DNA of 64,000 bases from Geothrix sp. (GTDB lineage: Bacteria; Acidobacteriota; Holophagae; Holophagales; Holophagaceae), in the NCBI RefSeq assembly GCF_020622065.1, contig NZ_JAHRYQ010000001.1, positions 434,001 to 498,000 of the forward strand, read 5' to 3'. The notes beneath the pieces are model-generated. The model ran no database searches and was not told the DNA's origin. It saw only the letters and a list, made by a program, of their open reading frames with translations. The number at the start of each line of letters is the position of its first letter. Within the stretch, counting starts at the first letter, position 1. A program made the position numbers and the translations under genes. This document shows, one piece after another, positions 33,490-44,390 of the stretch.

Positions 33490-34623
33490 CTAATCGGTGA
33501 CTGCAAAGACGACCTTGTCGTTCTTAAAGCGGCTCACGGTGATCAGCTCGATCGTGGCGGTCTGCTTGTCTTCGCTGATGGTGAGCTTGTAGTGCTCGTC
33601 CTTCAGGTAGGAGCCCGGCACCACATTCACCTTGCCGATCTTCTTCAGGCCCAGGTCGGCGGCCTTGATGGCGATGGTCTTGGCGGAGCGGAGGTCGAGG
33701 CTCTGGGTGAAGACCTCGTCGCGCCAGTTCTTGCCCGCACGGTCCTTGGCGAAGACGGGGATCTCGATGACGCCCTCGGCTTTCAGCTTGTCGCGGGTGC
33801 CGACGACATAGTGCAGGGAGTTCAGCTTGGAGACCTGGGCGGCGTTGTCGGACTGCAGCTTGGCGCGCTCTTCGATGAGGTTGGTGCGCTCGGAGCGGAG
33901 GCCCGCGATCTCTTCTTCGATCTTCTTCTTCTGGCCTTCGAGGTCCACGACCTCTTCCTGAAGCTTCTCGTTCTGGGCCACGGCCTCGTCGCGCTCGCCC
34001 TCGACCTTTTCACGCTCCTGGCGCATCAGGTCGTTGGGGGTGATCTTCGCCTTGCCCTGGGCGACCCAGGTGCCGTAGGTGCCGTTGGCGTAGAAGTGGT
34101 AGACCTCGAAACCGGGCGCCAGCTTTTCCATGATGGCCACGCGGCTCACCAGCTTCTTGGCCTCGGCCTCGGGTACACCCTTCTTCTTCAGGAAGCGCAT
34201 GGCCATGCCGTAGTGGCTGTCGTTGGGCTTGGCCAGGTCGGGCTTGGGCAGGTCGGCCTTGAGCTTGGCGAGCTTGGTGTTGAGTTCCTTGATCTCCTTG
34301 TCCTTGTCCAGCACCTCCTGGAGCAGGGCCTGGTACGAGCTGTTCTTCTCGTTCTTGATGCGCTCTTCCAGGGCCTTCTTCTGCTCGTCGGTGAGCTGCA
34401 GGGTCTCGGCGTTGGGCTTGACATCATTGACGCCGGCCTGGGCCAGCTTCTTCTGCTGCTCGGTGCCGGCCTGGTTCAGCTGCTGGCTGGCCTTGTCGGC
34501 TTCGGCGGCCTTCTGCGTCAGTTCCCGGATCTGCGGATCTTCCCGCTTGCAGGCGGTGGAGACCATCAGGAAGGATGCGGCCATCAGGGCCAGGGCCAAG
34601 GTCGGTCGGCGGAATGGAATCAT
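33490..34623 (-). CDS. Coiled-coil lipoprotein of unknown function
   Basis: This 377-residue protein has a signal peptide with a lipobox-like end (FLMVSTACKRE, Cys about 25). Two long charged coiled-coil regions follow (about 28-135 and 200-265), split by a segment of about 60 residues (FLKKKGVPEAEAKKLVSRVA, FEVYHFYANGTYGTWVAQG). The C-terminal 110 residues are beta-rich (LNSLHYVVGTRDKLKAEGVI) and resemble the globular ends seen in such envelope proteins. I do not recognise a named family. The ATG at 34623 has GGAGGAA upstream, favoured over an ATG four codons earlier. It could be a periplasmic spacer or scaffold. Confidence 0.65.
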   Translation of the reverse strand: MIPFRRPTLALALMAASFLMVSTACKREDPQIRELTQKAAEADKASQQLNQAGTEQQKKLAQAGVNDVKPNAETLQLTDEQKKALEERIKNEKNSSYQALLQEVLDKDKEIKELNTKLAKLKADLPKPDLAKPNDSHYGMAMRFLKKKGVPEAEAKKLVSRVAIMEKLAPGFEVYHFYANGTYGTWVAQGKAKITPNDLMRQEREKVEGERDEAVAQNEKLQEEVVDLEGQKKKIEEEIAGLRSERTNLIEERAKLQSDNAAQVSKLNSLHYVVGTRDKLKAEGVIEIPVFAKDRAGKNWRDEVFTQSLDLRSAKTIAIKAADLGLKKIGKVNVVPGSYLKDEHYKLTISEDKQTATIELITVSRFKNDKVVFAVTD

Positions 34624-34752
34624 GGGTTCCTCCATGGGGGCGTTTAGGTGGGCGCTTCTGGGACGGGGAACTCACCACCTTAGTCCTTAAGGCTAGGACA
34701 TGGCAAGGTTTCCCGCGTCATCCGAAAGGTGTAGGGGGCTGCGGGCTCGGGA

Positions 34753-34806
34753 TATACTCATTGTTTCCTCCAGGCGACTGTTTGGAGGGGTTCCAAGGAG
34801 TCCGGC
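34753..34806 (+). promoter_or_regulatory. metK promoter -10 and leader hairpin
   Basis: TATACT (34753-34758) is a good -10 box about 48 bases before the metK ATG. The predicted leader contains CCTCCA (34767-34772) and TGGAGG (34783-34788), a 6-bp stem with a 10-nt loop, then AAGGAG (34795-34800) as the ribosome site. The TGGAGG arm could also compete as a decoy ribosome site. It does not match a SAM riboswitch I know. Confidence 0.45.
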
Positions 34807-35949
34807 ATGGCCACCCAGGGGCGTCACCTTTTCACATCCGAAAGCGTCACCGAGGGGCACCCCGACAAGATGGCGGACCAGATCTCCGACGCCGTCCTCG
34901 ACGCAGCCCTCAAGGATGATCCCCGCAGCCGCGTGGCCTGCGAGACGCTGCTGACCACGGGCCTGGTGCTGGTGGCCGGCGAGATCACCACCGAGACCTA
35001 CATTCCCGTGGCGGCCCTCGTGCGGGATGTGGTGAAGGACATCGGCTACGATCACCACATCAAGGGCTTCGACTACGCCACCTGCGCGGTGATGGTGACC
35101 ATCGACCAGCAGAGCCCCGACATCGCCATGGGCGTGGACACCGGCGGCGCCGGGGACCAGGGCCTGATGTTCGGCTATGCCTGCCAGGACACCCCCGAGC
35201 TGATGCCCGCCGCCATCCAGTTCTCCCACCTGCTGACGCGGAAGCTCTCCGAAGTCCGCAAGAGCGGGCAGCTCCCCTGGCTGCGGCCCGACGGCAAGTC
35301 CCAGGTCACGGTGGAGTTCGACGGCGACCGGGTGAAGCGCATCCACACCGTGGTGATCTCCACCCAGCACGACGAGCATGTCACCCAGAACACCATCCGC
35401 GACAGCATCCTGCAGGATGTGATCAAGGCCAGCCTGCCGGCGGATCTGCTGGATGCGCAGACGGTCTACCATGTGAACCCCACGGGGCGCTTCGTGGTGG
35501 GCGGGCCCATGGGCGACACGGGCCTGACTGGCCGGAAGATCATCGTGGACACCTACGGCGGCAGCGGCCACCACGGAGGCGGTGCCTTCTCGGGCAAGGA
35601 TCCCAGCAAGGTGGACCGGAGCGCCGCCTACATGGGCCGCTACATCGCCAAGAACATCGTGGCCGCGGGCTTGGCCGGCCGCTGCGAGATCCAGCTGGCC
35701 TACGCCATCGGCGTGGCGGAGCCCGTGTCGATCGCGGTGGACACCTTCGGCACCGGCCAGGTTTCGGACGAGGCCATCGTGCGCGCCGTGCGCGAGGTCT
35801 TCAGCTGCACGCCCAAGGCCATGATCGAGGCCCTGGATCTGCGCAAGCCCATCTACCGCGCCACCGCCGCCTACGGCCACTTCGGCCGCCCCGAATTCTC
35901 CTGGGAGAAGACGGACAAGGTGGAGGCGCTGAGGAAGGCGGCCAAGTAA
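34807..35949 (+). CDS. metK: S-adenosylmethionine synthase
   Basis: MetK makes S-adenosylmethionine from methionine and ATP in the cytoplasm. The 380-residue protein shows the expected landmarks: [22 protein letters not shown] at the start (His for phosphate binding), the signature [21 protein letters not shown]-like [13 protein letters not shown], and the P-loop-like [20 protein letters not shown]. Length is normal. AAGGAG lies six bases before the ATG. It stands alone, with its own promoter and a terminator flanked by heptanucleotide repeats. Confidence 0.97.
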   Translation: MATQGRHLFTSESVTEGHPDKMADQISDAVLDAALKDDPRSRVACETLLTTGLVLVAGEITTETYIPVAALVRDVVKDIGYDHHIKGFDYATCAVMVTIDQQSPDIAMGVDTGGAGDQGLMFGYACQDTPELMPAAIQFSHLLTRKLSEVRKSGQLPWLRPDGKSQVTVEFDGDRVKRIHTVVISTQHDEHVTQNTIRDSILQDVIKASLPADLLDAQTVYHVNPTGRFVVGGPMGDTGLTGRKIIVDTYGGSGHHGGGAFSGKDPSKVDRSAAYMGRYIAKNIVAAGLAGRCEIQLAYAIGVAEPVSIAVDTFGTGQVSDEAIVRAVREVFSCTPKAMIEALDLRKPIYRATAAYGHFGRPEFSWEKTDKVEALRKAAK

Positions 35950-35950
35950 G

Positions 35951-35978
35951 TCTCCAGTCTTCGAGCCTCAGTCTTCAG
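35951..35978 (+). repeat. Degenerate heptanucleotide tandem repeat, left arm
   Basis: Four 7-base units follow the metK stop without a gap: TCTCCAG, TCTTCGA, GCCTCAG, TCTTCAG. They are variants of TCTTCAG. The reverse complement of this unit (CTGAAGA) is tandemly repeated at 36094-36128, so the two arrays are inverted around the metK terminator. Confidence 0.6.
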
Positions 35979-35988
35979 GTGCAGCTTT

Positions 35989-36011
35989 GGAGCGGCCCGG
36001 TGGGCCGCTCC
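35989..36011 (+). terminator. metK terminator
   Basis: GGAGCGGCCC (35989-35998) and GGGCCGCTCC (36002-36011) form a 10-bp stem with a GGT loop, followed by TTTGGTT. It is placed 40 bases after the metK stop. Confidence 0.8.
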
Positions 36012-36093
36012 TTTGGTTGCCTTTGGGGCGCTCCGGTGGGACGGTGAACCCAAACGCCATCCCGCCGCCCTGCGGCGCATCAGGAATCCTTAC

Positions 36094-36128
36094 CTGAAGA
36101 CTGAAGACTGAAGACTCAGGACTGAAGG
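36094..36128 (+). repeat. Heptanucleotide tandem repeat, right arm
   Basis: Five 7-base units run without a gap: CTGAAGA three times, then CTCAGGA and CTGAAGG. The array stops at the last base before the stop codon of the diguanylate cyclase gene (36129, minus strand). It is the inverted counterpart of 35951-35978. About 115 bases lie between the arrays, including the metK terminator. Confidence 0.7.
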
Positions 36129-37049
36129 CTACCCCGCCACTTCCACGCGGTTCCGGCCGCCTTGTTTGGCGCGGTAGAGGGCTTCGTCGGCGTGCTTGAG
36201 GAGATCCTCGGCATCGGGCATCTCCCCTTGGCCATCGCGGGCCGCCAGGCCCATGCTGGCGGTCTTCCGGATGGTGACGCCGTCCAGGACATGATCCATC
36301 TCGGAGAACTTCTGCCTCAGGTTCTCGGCGACCTGCAGGGCGGCGGGGATGTCCGTGTGGGGCAATACCAGGGTCAGCTCCTCGCCGCCGTAACGGGCGG
36401 CCAGGTCCGTGGTCCGGAGGCTGGCCTTGAGCATGGCGCCGATGTTCCGCAGCACTTCGTCGCCCATGGCGTGGCCGTACGAATCGTTCACCTGCTTGAA
36501 GTGGTCGATGTCGATCATCACCACGGACAGCGGCGTCTTGTAGCGTCGCGCCCGCTGGACCTCTTCCTCCAGGCGTGTCATCAGGCGGCGCCGGTTCGCC
36601 AGGCCCGTGAGCACATCGGTGACGGAGAGGGCCTCGAGCTGGACATTCATTTCGCGGAGCTCATCCTGCAGCAGCTTCAGCTTGGTATGGATGCGCACCC
36701 GCGCCAGCAGTTCCTTCTCGTGGAAGGGTTTGGTGACATAGTCGGAAGCTCCCCGTTCCAGGATCTCGGCCTTGCGGTCCAGGTCGTCCTCGGCAGTGAG
36801 GATGATCACGGGGATCTGTGCCAGCTCCTTGCGGCTGGCCTTGAGGCCCAGGAATTTCAGGCCGTCGAAGCCCGGCATGACCAGGTCGCAGAGCACGAGG
36901 TCCGGTGGGGTCTCCATGATCGTCTTGAAGGCCGTAAGGCCGTCCGCGGCCTCCATGAAGTGCGAGAACCCGCCGTCCTTCATGAGCACCGCCTTGATCT
37001 CGCTGCGGATCATGGTGTTGTCATCGACGATGAGGATGCGGGCGCCCAT
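36129..37049 (-). CDS. Response regulator with GGDEF diguanylate cyclase output
   Basis: This 306-residue PleD-like protein has one receiver domain (1-122; phospho-acceptor D55 in LVLCDLVMPG; Lys in DYVTKPF) and a GGDEF domain (about 140-305). The active site is GGEEL (221-225), a working variant of GGDEF, and an inhibitory I-site RTTD (212-215) lies five residues upstream. It should make c-di-GMP when phosphorylated and be limited by product binding. Its ATG overlaps the stop of the NagZ-like gene by one base. It is the last gene of a signalling operon that also holds an HD-GYP phosphodiesterase, so synthesis and breakdown of c-di-GMP are encoded together. Confidence 0.93.
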   Translation of the reverse strand: MGARILIVDDNTMIRSEIKAVLMKDGGFSHFMEAADGLTAFKTIMETPPDLVLCDLVMPGFDGLKFLGLKASRKELAQIPVIILTAEDDLDRKAEILERGASDYVTKPFHEKELLARVRIHTKLKLLQDELREMNVQLEALSVTDVLTGLANRRRLMTRLEEEVQRARRYKTPLSVVMIDIDHFKQVNDSYGHAMGDEVLRNIGAMLKASLRTTDLAARYGGEELTLVLPHTDIPAALQVAENLRQKFSEMDHVLDGVTIRKTASMGLAARDGQGEMPDAEDLLKHADEALYRAKQGGRNRVEVAG

Positions 37050-38065
37050 CAGACCTCCTCGGCGGCGGCGAGGAGTCGCATGAGCCAGTCCTGCCAGGCG
37101 TCCGGGGCGAACGAGTCTCCAGGCGGGGGAGGCAGGTTCCGGCGCAGGTTCCGCGTGGCTTGGAGCGGGCCCTGGCAGAGGGTGTCAGGCATCGTTCCCA
37201 CCGCCTCAGCGCAGGCGGTCCAGCCCTCTGGCGTCTGACAGACGAGCAGCCACTGGTGGCCGGCCTCCAGGGACAGCCGCACGCGCTCAGGCCAGCTCCA
37301 GTCCGCGCAGCCCCCCATCTCCAGGTCATCGGGCAGGAAGCGGCCCTGGATGCCCCAGGGATTCGCCGCCACGGATCCCCGGTGCAGGCTGGCGGGCAGG
37401 GTGCCGGAAGCCGGGGTGCGGAGGTGGGCCACCATCACGAGTCGGTCGGGATGGGCCAGGGCCGTGAAGGCGGCGGCATTGCGGCCCACCTGGGCGGCAT
37501 CGGCGAGCTCGGGAAGGCCCAGGTGGCTGTCGAGGGTGGTGCCGCCCAGGCCGGGGAAGTGCTTCAGGCAGCCGCGGACGCCCAGGGATTCGAGGCCATG
37601 GAGGAAGGCGCCCGCCGCCACCATGGTCTCGCCGGGATCCCCGCTGGCGGCCCGGTCCCCGATGCCGGCTCCGGGATGACCATCCCAGAGATCCACCACG
37701 GGGGCGAAATCCACATTGAAGCCGAGGAGGCGCAGGCCCTCACCCCAGAGGCGGCCCCAGGCTTCGCAGGCCGCGGCGCCACCGCCCAGCCAGATCCGCC
37801 GGAGGGGGGGCGTCGCGCCCACCCAGGGGCGCAGGCGGCTCACGGGCCCACCCTCCTGGTCCAGGGCCACGGCCAGGGGCAGATCCGTCCCGAACCGGGC
37901 CTGGAGGCCATCGATCAGGGCCCTGCAGCGGGCTGGCCCCTGGGTGGGATCAGGATCCAGGTTGCGGGCGAAGAGGATGAGGCCGCCGGGGCGGAAGGGA
38001 AGGTCTACTTCCGCGGCATCGAGGCCCCGGAAACCGGTCCAGAGGAGCTCTTGGGCACTGGGCAT
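37049..38065 (-). CDS. Glycoside hydrolase family 3 protein, NagZ-like
   Basis: This 338-residue protein has the GH3 N-terminal barrel of beta-N-acetylhexosaminidases: PGGLILFARNL, AVALDQEGGPVSRLRP, FNVDFAPVVDL, and KHFPGLGGTTLDSHLGLP (168-185) with the catalytic D179/H181 dyad in DSH, then the nucleophile region PDDLEMGG (245-252). NagZ removes GlcNAc from muropeptides during cell-wall recycling. Two departures from the usual motifs are KHFPGL for KHFPGH and PDDL for SDDL. No signal peptide is seen. It lies between three response-regulator genes with 1-3 base junctions, an odd place for a recycling enzyme. Confidence 0.85.
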   Translation of the reverse strand: MPSAQELLWTGFRGLDAAEVDLPFRPGGLILFARNLDPDPTQGPARCRALIDGLQARFGTDLPLAVALDQEGGPVSRLRPWVGATPPLRRIWLGGGAAACEAWGRLWGEGLRLLGFNVDFAPVVDLWDGHPGAGIGDRAASGDPGETMVAAGAFLHGLESLGVRGCLKHFPGLGGTTLDSHLGLPELADAAQVGRNAAAFTALAHPDRLVMVAHLRTPASGTLPASLHRGSVAANPWGIQGRFLPDDLEMGGCADWSWPERVRLSLEAGHQWLLVCQTPEGWTACAEAVGTMPDTLCQGPLQATRNLRRNLPPPPGDSFAPDAWQDWLMRLLAAAEEV

Positions 38066-38068
38066 CCC

Positions 38069-38899
38069 TCACCTTACCCGGAGGGCCAGCTCCAGGTGGC
38101 GGGCCAGGAGCAGGAATCCAGGGCTCGCTTCCTGGAACGACGAGCGATCCTCGAATCCCAGGTAGAGCCAGCCCGTGCTCCCCAGGGGCACCAGGTGCTC
38201 TTCGGGGTAGCCCAGGGCTGGGGCGGGAAGGGGGCCGGGCAGGGGGCGTTCGAGTGCGACCGGGAGGGGACGGGTCCCCCGCCGGGCGACGGCGCGCAGC
38301 TGGCCATCGGCATCGTGGCGGTAGCAGGCCAGGCCATCCGGCGCACACCGGGCCACGAGCCGGTCCAGCAGCGGCCCGAGGGCCACCTCCAGCGAGGGGG
38401 CCTCGAGGCCCTGGAGGCTCAGGTCGCAGAGGTCGAGGGCCTCTTCGTGGGCCGCCCGGAGATCCTGGGAACGGCTGAGGATGCGAGCCTCCAGCTCGGC
38501 CTGGTAGGCCCGGACGGTCTTCAGGAGGCGGGCATGATCCAGGGCCCGGTCCAGGACCACCTCGATCTCGGCCAGGCGGAAGGGCTTCTGGATGAGGTCG
38601 TAGGCGCCTTGCTTCAGGGCCCCGATGGTCGTATCCAGGGTGGCGAAGGCGGTGATCAGGATGCAGATGGCATCCGGATGCCGCTGCTTGAGGGCAGCGA
38701 TGAGCTCCAGGCCCGACAGCCCGCCGGGCATGTGCAGGTCCGTCAGCACCAGGGGAAAGGGGGTCTCGGCCATCCGGGCCAGGGCGGCCTCCCCGTCGGC
38801 GGCGGCCTCGGCGGAATAGCCCCGGCTCTGCAGGGCCTCCAGCAGCGCGGTGCGAACCTCGGGTTCGTCATCCACGATGAGGATGGGCTCCTGGATCAT
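38069..38899 (-). CDS. Response regulator with a GAF-like C-terminal domain
   Basis: This 276-residue protein has a receiver domain (1-120: PILIVDDEPEVRTAL, phospho-acceptor in LVLTDLHMPGGLSG, switch Lys in YDLIQKPF). A coiled-coil follows (about 125-160), then a C-terminal region of about 110 residues with a GAF-like look (LDRLVARCAPDGLACYRHDADGQL, STGWLYLGFEDRSSF). No DNA-binding or catalytic output domain is present. It could act through the GAF-like part or as a phosphate sink. The receiver is very like that of the HD-GYP protein encoded upstream, which overlaps it by four bases. Confidence 0.78.
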   Translation of the reverse strand: MIQEPILIVDDEPEVRTALLEALQSRGYSAEAAADGEAALARMAETPFPLVLTDLHMPGGLSGLELIAALKQRHPDAICILITAFATLDTTIGALKQGAYDLIQKPFRLAEIEVVLDRALDHARLLKTVRAYQAELEARILSRSQDLRAAHEEALDLCDLSLQGLEAPSLEVALGPLLDRLVARCAPDGLACYRHDADGQLRAVARRGTRPLPVALERPLPGPLPAPALGYPEEHLVPLGSTGWLYLGFEDRSSFQEASPGFLLLARHLELALRVR

Positions 38900-40329
38900 G
38901 GGGCCGTTCTCGCCGGGACCAGCGTGCGTTCGAAGATCTTCGCGTCGATGAAGATGCGCAGCACTTCGGAGTCCAGGAGGTTCACCTTGGCCTCCTGTTC
39001 CAGGATCTCGAGGCTGCGCTCCACGCTCACGGCGGCCTTGTAGGGCCGGTCGGCGGCGGTCAGGGCGTCGTACACATCGGAGACGGCCATGAGCTTGCTC
39101 TGAACGGGAATGTCCGGCTCCTTGAGCTGGCGGGGATAGCCCCGGCCGTTCAGGCGCTCGTGGTGGGCCCACGCGATCTCGGGCACGCCGGCCAGCTCGC
39201 TCGTCCAGGGGATCTGGCTGAGGAACCGGTAGGTGTGGGTGACATGGCTCTGGATCTCGTCCCGCTCCTGGGCCGAGAGGCTGCCCTTGGGGATCTTCAG
39301 CAGGTCCAGGTCGCCCGGGGCCATGAGGGCCCGGCGATCCCCGGACCAGTGCTGGTAGGTGAGGTCCTCGAGGACATTCAGTTCGTGCGCGACCTCCTGG
39401 GGCAGCACGGTCGGCTCGTTGCTGCGCCGCACCAGGTCCACCAGGCGCCGCGTCTCCTCCTCCTGCTGGTTCAGCAGGACCCTGGCCTGGCCCGGGTCGA
39501 AGGTCTGTCCCTTGCTCCAGGCGTCCAGCATCCGGTCGCGCATGGCTTCCAGGGTGCGCTGGTGCAGCCGCTGGAAGATGCTCTCCAGGTGCTCGCCCTC
39601 GATCTTCTTGGCCTTCACGAGCACCTGCTCCCGGACACCCACCTTGCCGAAATCGTGGAGGAGGCTGGCGTAGCGGATCTCGCGGATCTGGATGGGGGTG
39701 AACAGCAGCTCGCCATAGGGGCCATTGGGGGTCTGGTTGACCGCTTCCGCCAGGCCCACGGTGAGCTCGGCCACCCGGCTGGAATGGCCGGAGGTGCTGG
39801 GATCGCGGGCTTCAATCGCGGTCACGGAGGCGTTCACGAAGCCCTCGAAGAGGCGTTCGATGTCGTTCTTCAGGCCCAGGATCTCCTGAGTGCGGGCCTC
39901 CACCATGCGCTCCAGGTTCTGCTGGTATTCCTCGTTCTCCCGCAGCAGGCGGTAGTGCTCCAGGGCCCGCTCCAGCCCCGCCTCGATCTCCGCCAGCTTG
40001 AAGGGCTTCTGGATGAAGTCGTAGGCGCCGCGCTTCAGGGCCTGGATGGCGGATTCGGTGGTGGCATACCCGGTCATGAGGATGCCCAGGCTCCGGGGGT
40101 CCTCGTCGTGGATGGCCCGCAGCAGCTCCAGGCCCGACAGCCCGCCGGGCATGTTCAGGTCCGTGAAGATCACCGGGAAATGCCGGGTCCGCACCTTTGC
40201 CAGGGCCTGGGCGCCGCCCTCGGCCCCCTCGGCGGCGTAGCCCTGGTCCTCCAGGGCCTCCACCAGCAGGTTCCGCAGATCCGCCTCGTCGTCCACGATG
40301 AGGATGGGGATGGGGGTGGTGAGGGGCAC
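38896..40329 (-). CDS. Response regulator with HD-GYP domain (c-di-GMP phosphodiesterase)
   Basis: This 477-residue protein has a receiver domain (1-125; D57 in FTDLNMPGG; K108 in FIQKPF), a coiled-coil (125-160), and an HD-GYP domain: GHSSRVAEL, LLHDFGKVGV with H225/D226, then HHERLNGRGYP with GYP at 397-399 and SDVYDALTAADRPYK. HD-GYP enzymes break c-di-GMP down to GMP or pGpG. About 100 residues (roughly 240-345) are inserted between the HD and GYP halves. The start is the GTG at 40329, with GGAG six bases upstream. It is the first gene of the four-gene signalling operon. Confidence 0.9.
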   Translation of the reverse strand: MPLTTPIPILIVDDEADLRNLLVEALEDQGYAAEGAEGGAQALAKVRTRHFPVIFTDLNMPGGLSGLELLRAIHDEDPRSLGILMTGYATTESAIQALKRGAYDFIQKPFKLAEIEAGLERALEHYRLLRENEEYQQNLERMVEARTQEILGLKNDIERLFEGFVNASVTAIEARDPSTSGHSSRVAELTVGLAEAVNQTPNGPYGELLFTPIQIREIRYASLLHDFGKVGVREQVLVKAKKIEGEHLESIFQRLHQRTLEAMRDRMLDAWSKGQTFDPGQARVLLNQQEEETRRLVDLVRRSNEPTVLPQEVAHELNVLEDLTYQHWSGDRRALMAPGDLDLLKIPKGSLSAQERDEIQSHVTHTYRFLSQIPWTSELAGVPEIAWAHHERLNGRGYPRQLKEPDIPVQSKLMAVSDVYDALTAADRPYKAAVSVERSLEILEQEAKVNLLDSEVLRIFIDAKIFERTLVPARTAP

Positions 40330-40417
40330 GCCGACTCCAAGGATCCCCGCCTCATCGGACGGGAGGGGGAGGGGGACAAGTTTGGGGGGAGTCCCGCCTT
40401 CCGGCCTCCAGCCTGCC

Positions 40418-42991
<2,574 letters not shown>

Positions 42992-43023
42992 GGAACACCT
43001 CGACGGGTTCCAGCTTAGGTCAA

Positions 43024-43060
43024 ATTTGATGCTAATCAACTAAAATTTTATGAATCAAAT
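43024..43060 (-). promoter_or_regulatory. A/T-rich clpB promoter region with an inverted repeat
   Basis: In this very G+C-rich window the 40 bases upstream of clpB are A/T-rich. ATTTGAT (43024-43030) and ATCAAAT (43054-43060) form a 7-bp inverted repeat. On the minus strand TTGATT and TAGCAT are 18 bases apart and could be -35 and -10. TAATCAA (43033-43039) and GAATCAA (43052-43058) recur near 45694-45713. A sigma-32 consensus (CTTGAA...CCCCAT) is not seen. Confidence 0.4.
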
Positions 43061-43061
43061 A

Positions 43062-44333
43062 TCACAAGGCTGTCCTCGGTTGCACGGCCGCATGGGCCAG
43101 GAGCAGCCCCGTGAGCAGGGCGATGGCCACGAAGAGGGCCTGGAAGGCCGTGTCGAGGCCCACCACCAGCTGTTTCTGGATGATGAACTCCAGGCCCCGG
43201 AACCCGAGCCCCCCGGGCACCAGCACCATGAGCCCCGGCAGCAGGGTCACCACGGAGGGCCGGTGGGTGAGGCGGGTGAAGAGGTTGCTGCCCAGGCCCA
43301 GGGCGAAGGCCCCCAGGCCCACGCCGAATTGCGGCCCCAGCAGGGCGGCGCCCTGGCGGGTGCCGTAGAAGGCCAGGATGCAGGCGGCGAAGATCCAGGG
43401 CAGCTCCCGGGGGCGGGCCCGGAAGATCACCACGAAGGCCGCGGCCGCCAGCAGCAGGATCGGCAGTACGGTCCAGGCGGGCAGGGGCAGGGGGGTGCCC
43501 TGGAGGGCCCGGTCCACCAGGGGGCCCGCCAGGCGCTGTCCCAGGGCCACCCCGAAGCCCAGGGAGAGGAAGGTCATGGCCGTATCCAGCAGCCGCGCCG
43601 TCCCCGCCACCAGGTTCCCCGTGGCCAGCTCGTTCATCGAAACCACCAGGCGCAGTCCGGGCACGAGGACGATGAGCCCGGCCACGGTGAGGATCTGCGG
43701 CGAGACATGGGTGAACCGCGCGGCGGCGGCCACCGCCAGGAACCCCACCAGCGTGCCGGCCACCGGGTAGACGATCCGGGACAGCCCGGCCTTCCGCCCC
43801 AGCAGCAGGGCCGTGAGACCCACCAGCACGCCGAGCAGCGCCGTGAGCGCCATCTCGCGCCAGCCGCCGCCGAAGAACATGGCGGCCGGGGCCGAGCCCA
43901 GGCCGAAGCAGGGCACGGTGAGCCAGGGGCCCCAGCGGTCCGGAGCCGACAGGATGCCGCGCACCCGCTCGCGGGCTTCCGGAGCGCCGATGCGACCCTC
44001 GATGAGGGCGTCCGTGGTCTCCTGCAGGTCGGACAGCTTCTCCAGGTTCGTTTCCCCCGAGGGGCTGCGCTGGATGAAGGCCCAGCGCTCATGGCCCCGC
44101 CCCAGGGAGGCGAAGAAGGCCGTGGGCAGCCCGAGGAACTGGCCATCCAGGCCCAGGCGCCGGGACACCCGCTCCAACGCATCCTCGAAGCGATGGGCGG
44201 GAATGCCGTAGGCCTGGAAGGCGCGGCCCAGTTCCAGGCAGAGGGCCACTTCCGGTGGCGGCGGGGCCGAGGCCGGGGTGGACGGGGCAGCCTCGGGGCT
44301 TCCCTGGAAATCGGATGATCCGGCCGTGGACAT
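43062..44333 (-). CDS. Threonine/serine exporter-like protein (ThrE family)
   Basis: This 423-residue protein has a cytoplasmic N-terminal domain (about 30-150) and about ten membrane helices in two halves, as in ThrE of Corynebacterium (PF06738 plus PF12821). Family features are ALCLELGRAFQAYGIPAHR, FASLGRGHERWAFIQRSPSGE, AARFTHVSPQILTVAGLIVLVPG-like segments and LLPGLMVLVPGGLGFRGLE. The family exports small amino acids across the inner membrane. The first 28 residues are Pro/Ala/Ser-rich. It lies upstream of clpB on the same strand with 70 bases between, which include the clpB promoter, so they need not be one operon. Confidence 0.82.
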   Translation of the reverse strand: MSTAGSSDFQGSPEAAPSTPASAPPPPEVALCLELGRAFQAYGIPAHRFEDALERVSRRLGLDGQFLGLPTAFFASLGRGHERWAFIQRSPSGETNLEKLSDLQETTDALIEGRIGAPEARERVRGILSAPDRWGPWLTVPCFGLGSAPAAMFFGGGWREMALTALLGVLVGLTALLLGRKAGLSRIVYPVAGTLVGFLAVAAAARFTHVSPQILTVAGLIVLVPGLRLVVSMNELATGNLVAGTARLLDTAMTFLSLGFGVALGQRLAGPLVDRALQGTPLPLPAWTVLPILLLAAAAFVVIFRARPRELPWIFAACILAFYGTRQGAALLGPQFGVGLGAFALGLGSNLFTRLTHRPSVVTLLPGLMVLVPGGLGFRGLEFIIQKQLVVGLDTAFQALFVAIALLTGLLLAHAAVQPRTAL

Positions 44334-44390
44334 GCCCCAGGTTAGCGGACCCCAGGGGCCGCGCGGGTCTGGGGCCCCGGGGGAGCTCCC

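Noticed and set aside
30958..34647. A plus-strand open frame of 1,229 codons covering the two lipoprotein genes
   Set aside because: Its translation is Gly/Ala/His/Val-rich with no recognisable domain, and it is antisense to two genes with signal peptides and domain motifs. It arises from G/C-rich codon use in the real genes.
34690..34806. SAM riboswitch upstream of metK
   Set aside because: None of the conserved cores of the SAM-I, SAM-II or SAM/SAH classes that I know can be found, and the leader after the -10 box is only about 42 nt.
36094..36128. CRISPR-like array
   Set aside because: Seven-base units with no spacers; this is a simple tandem repeat. No cas genes are in the window.
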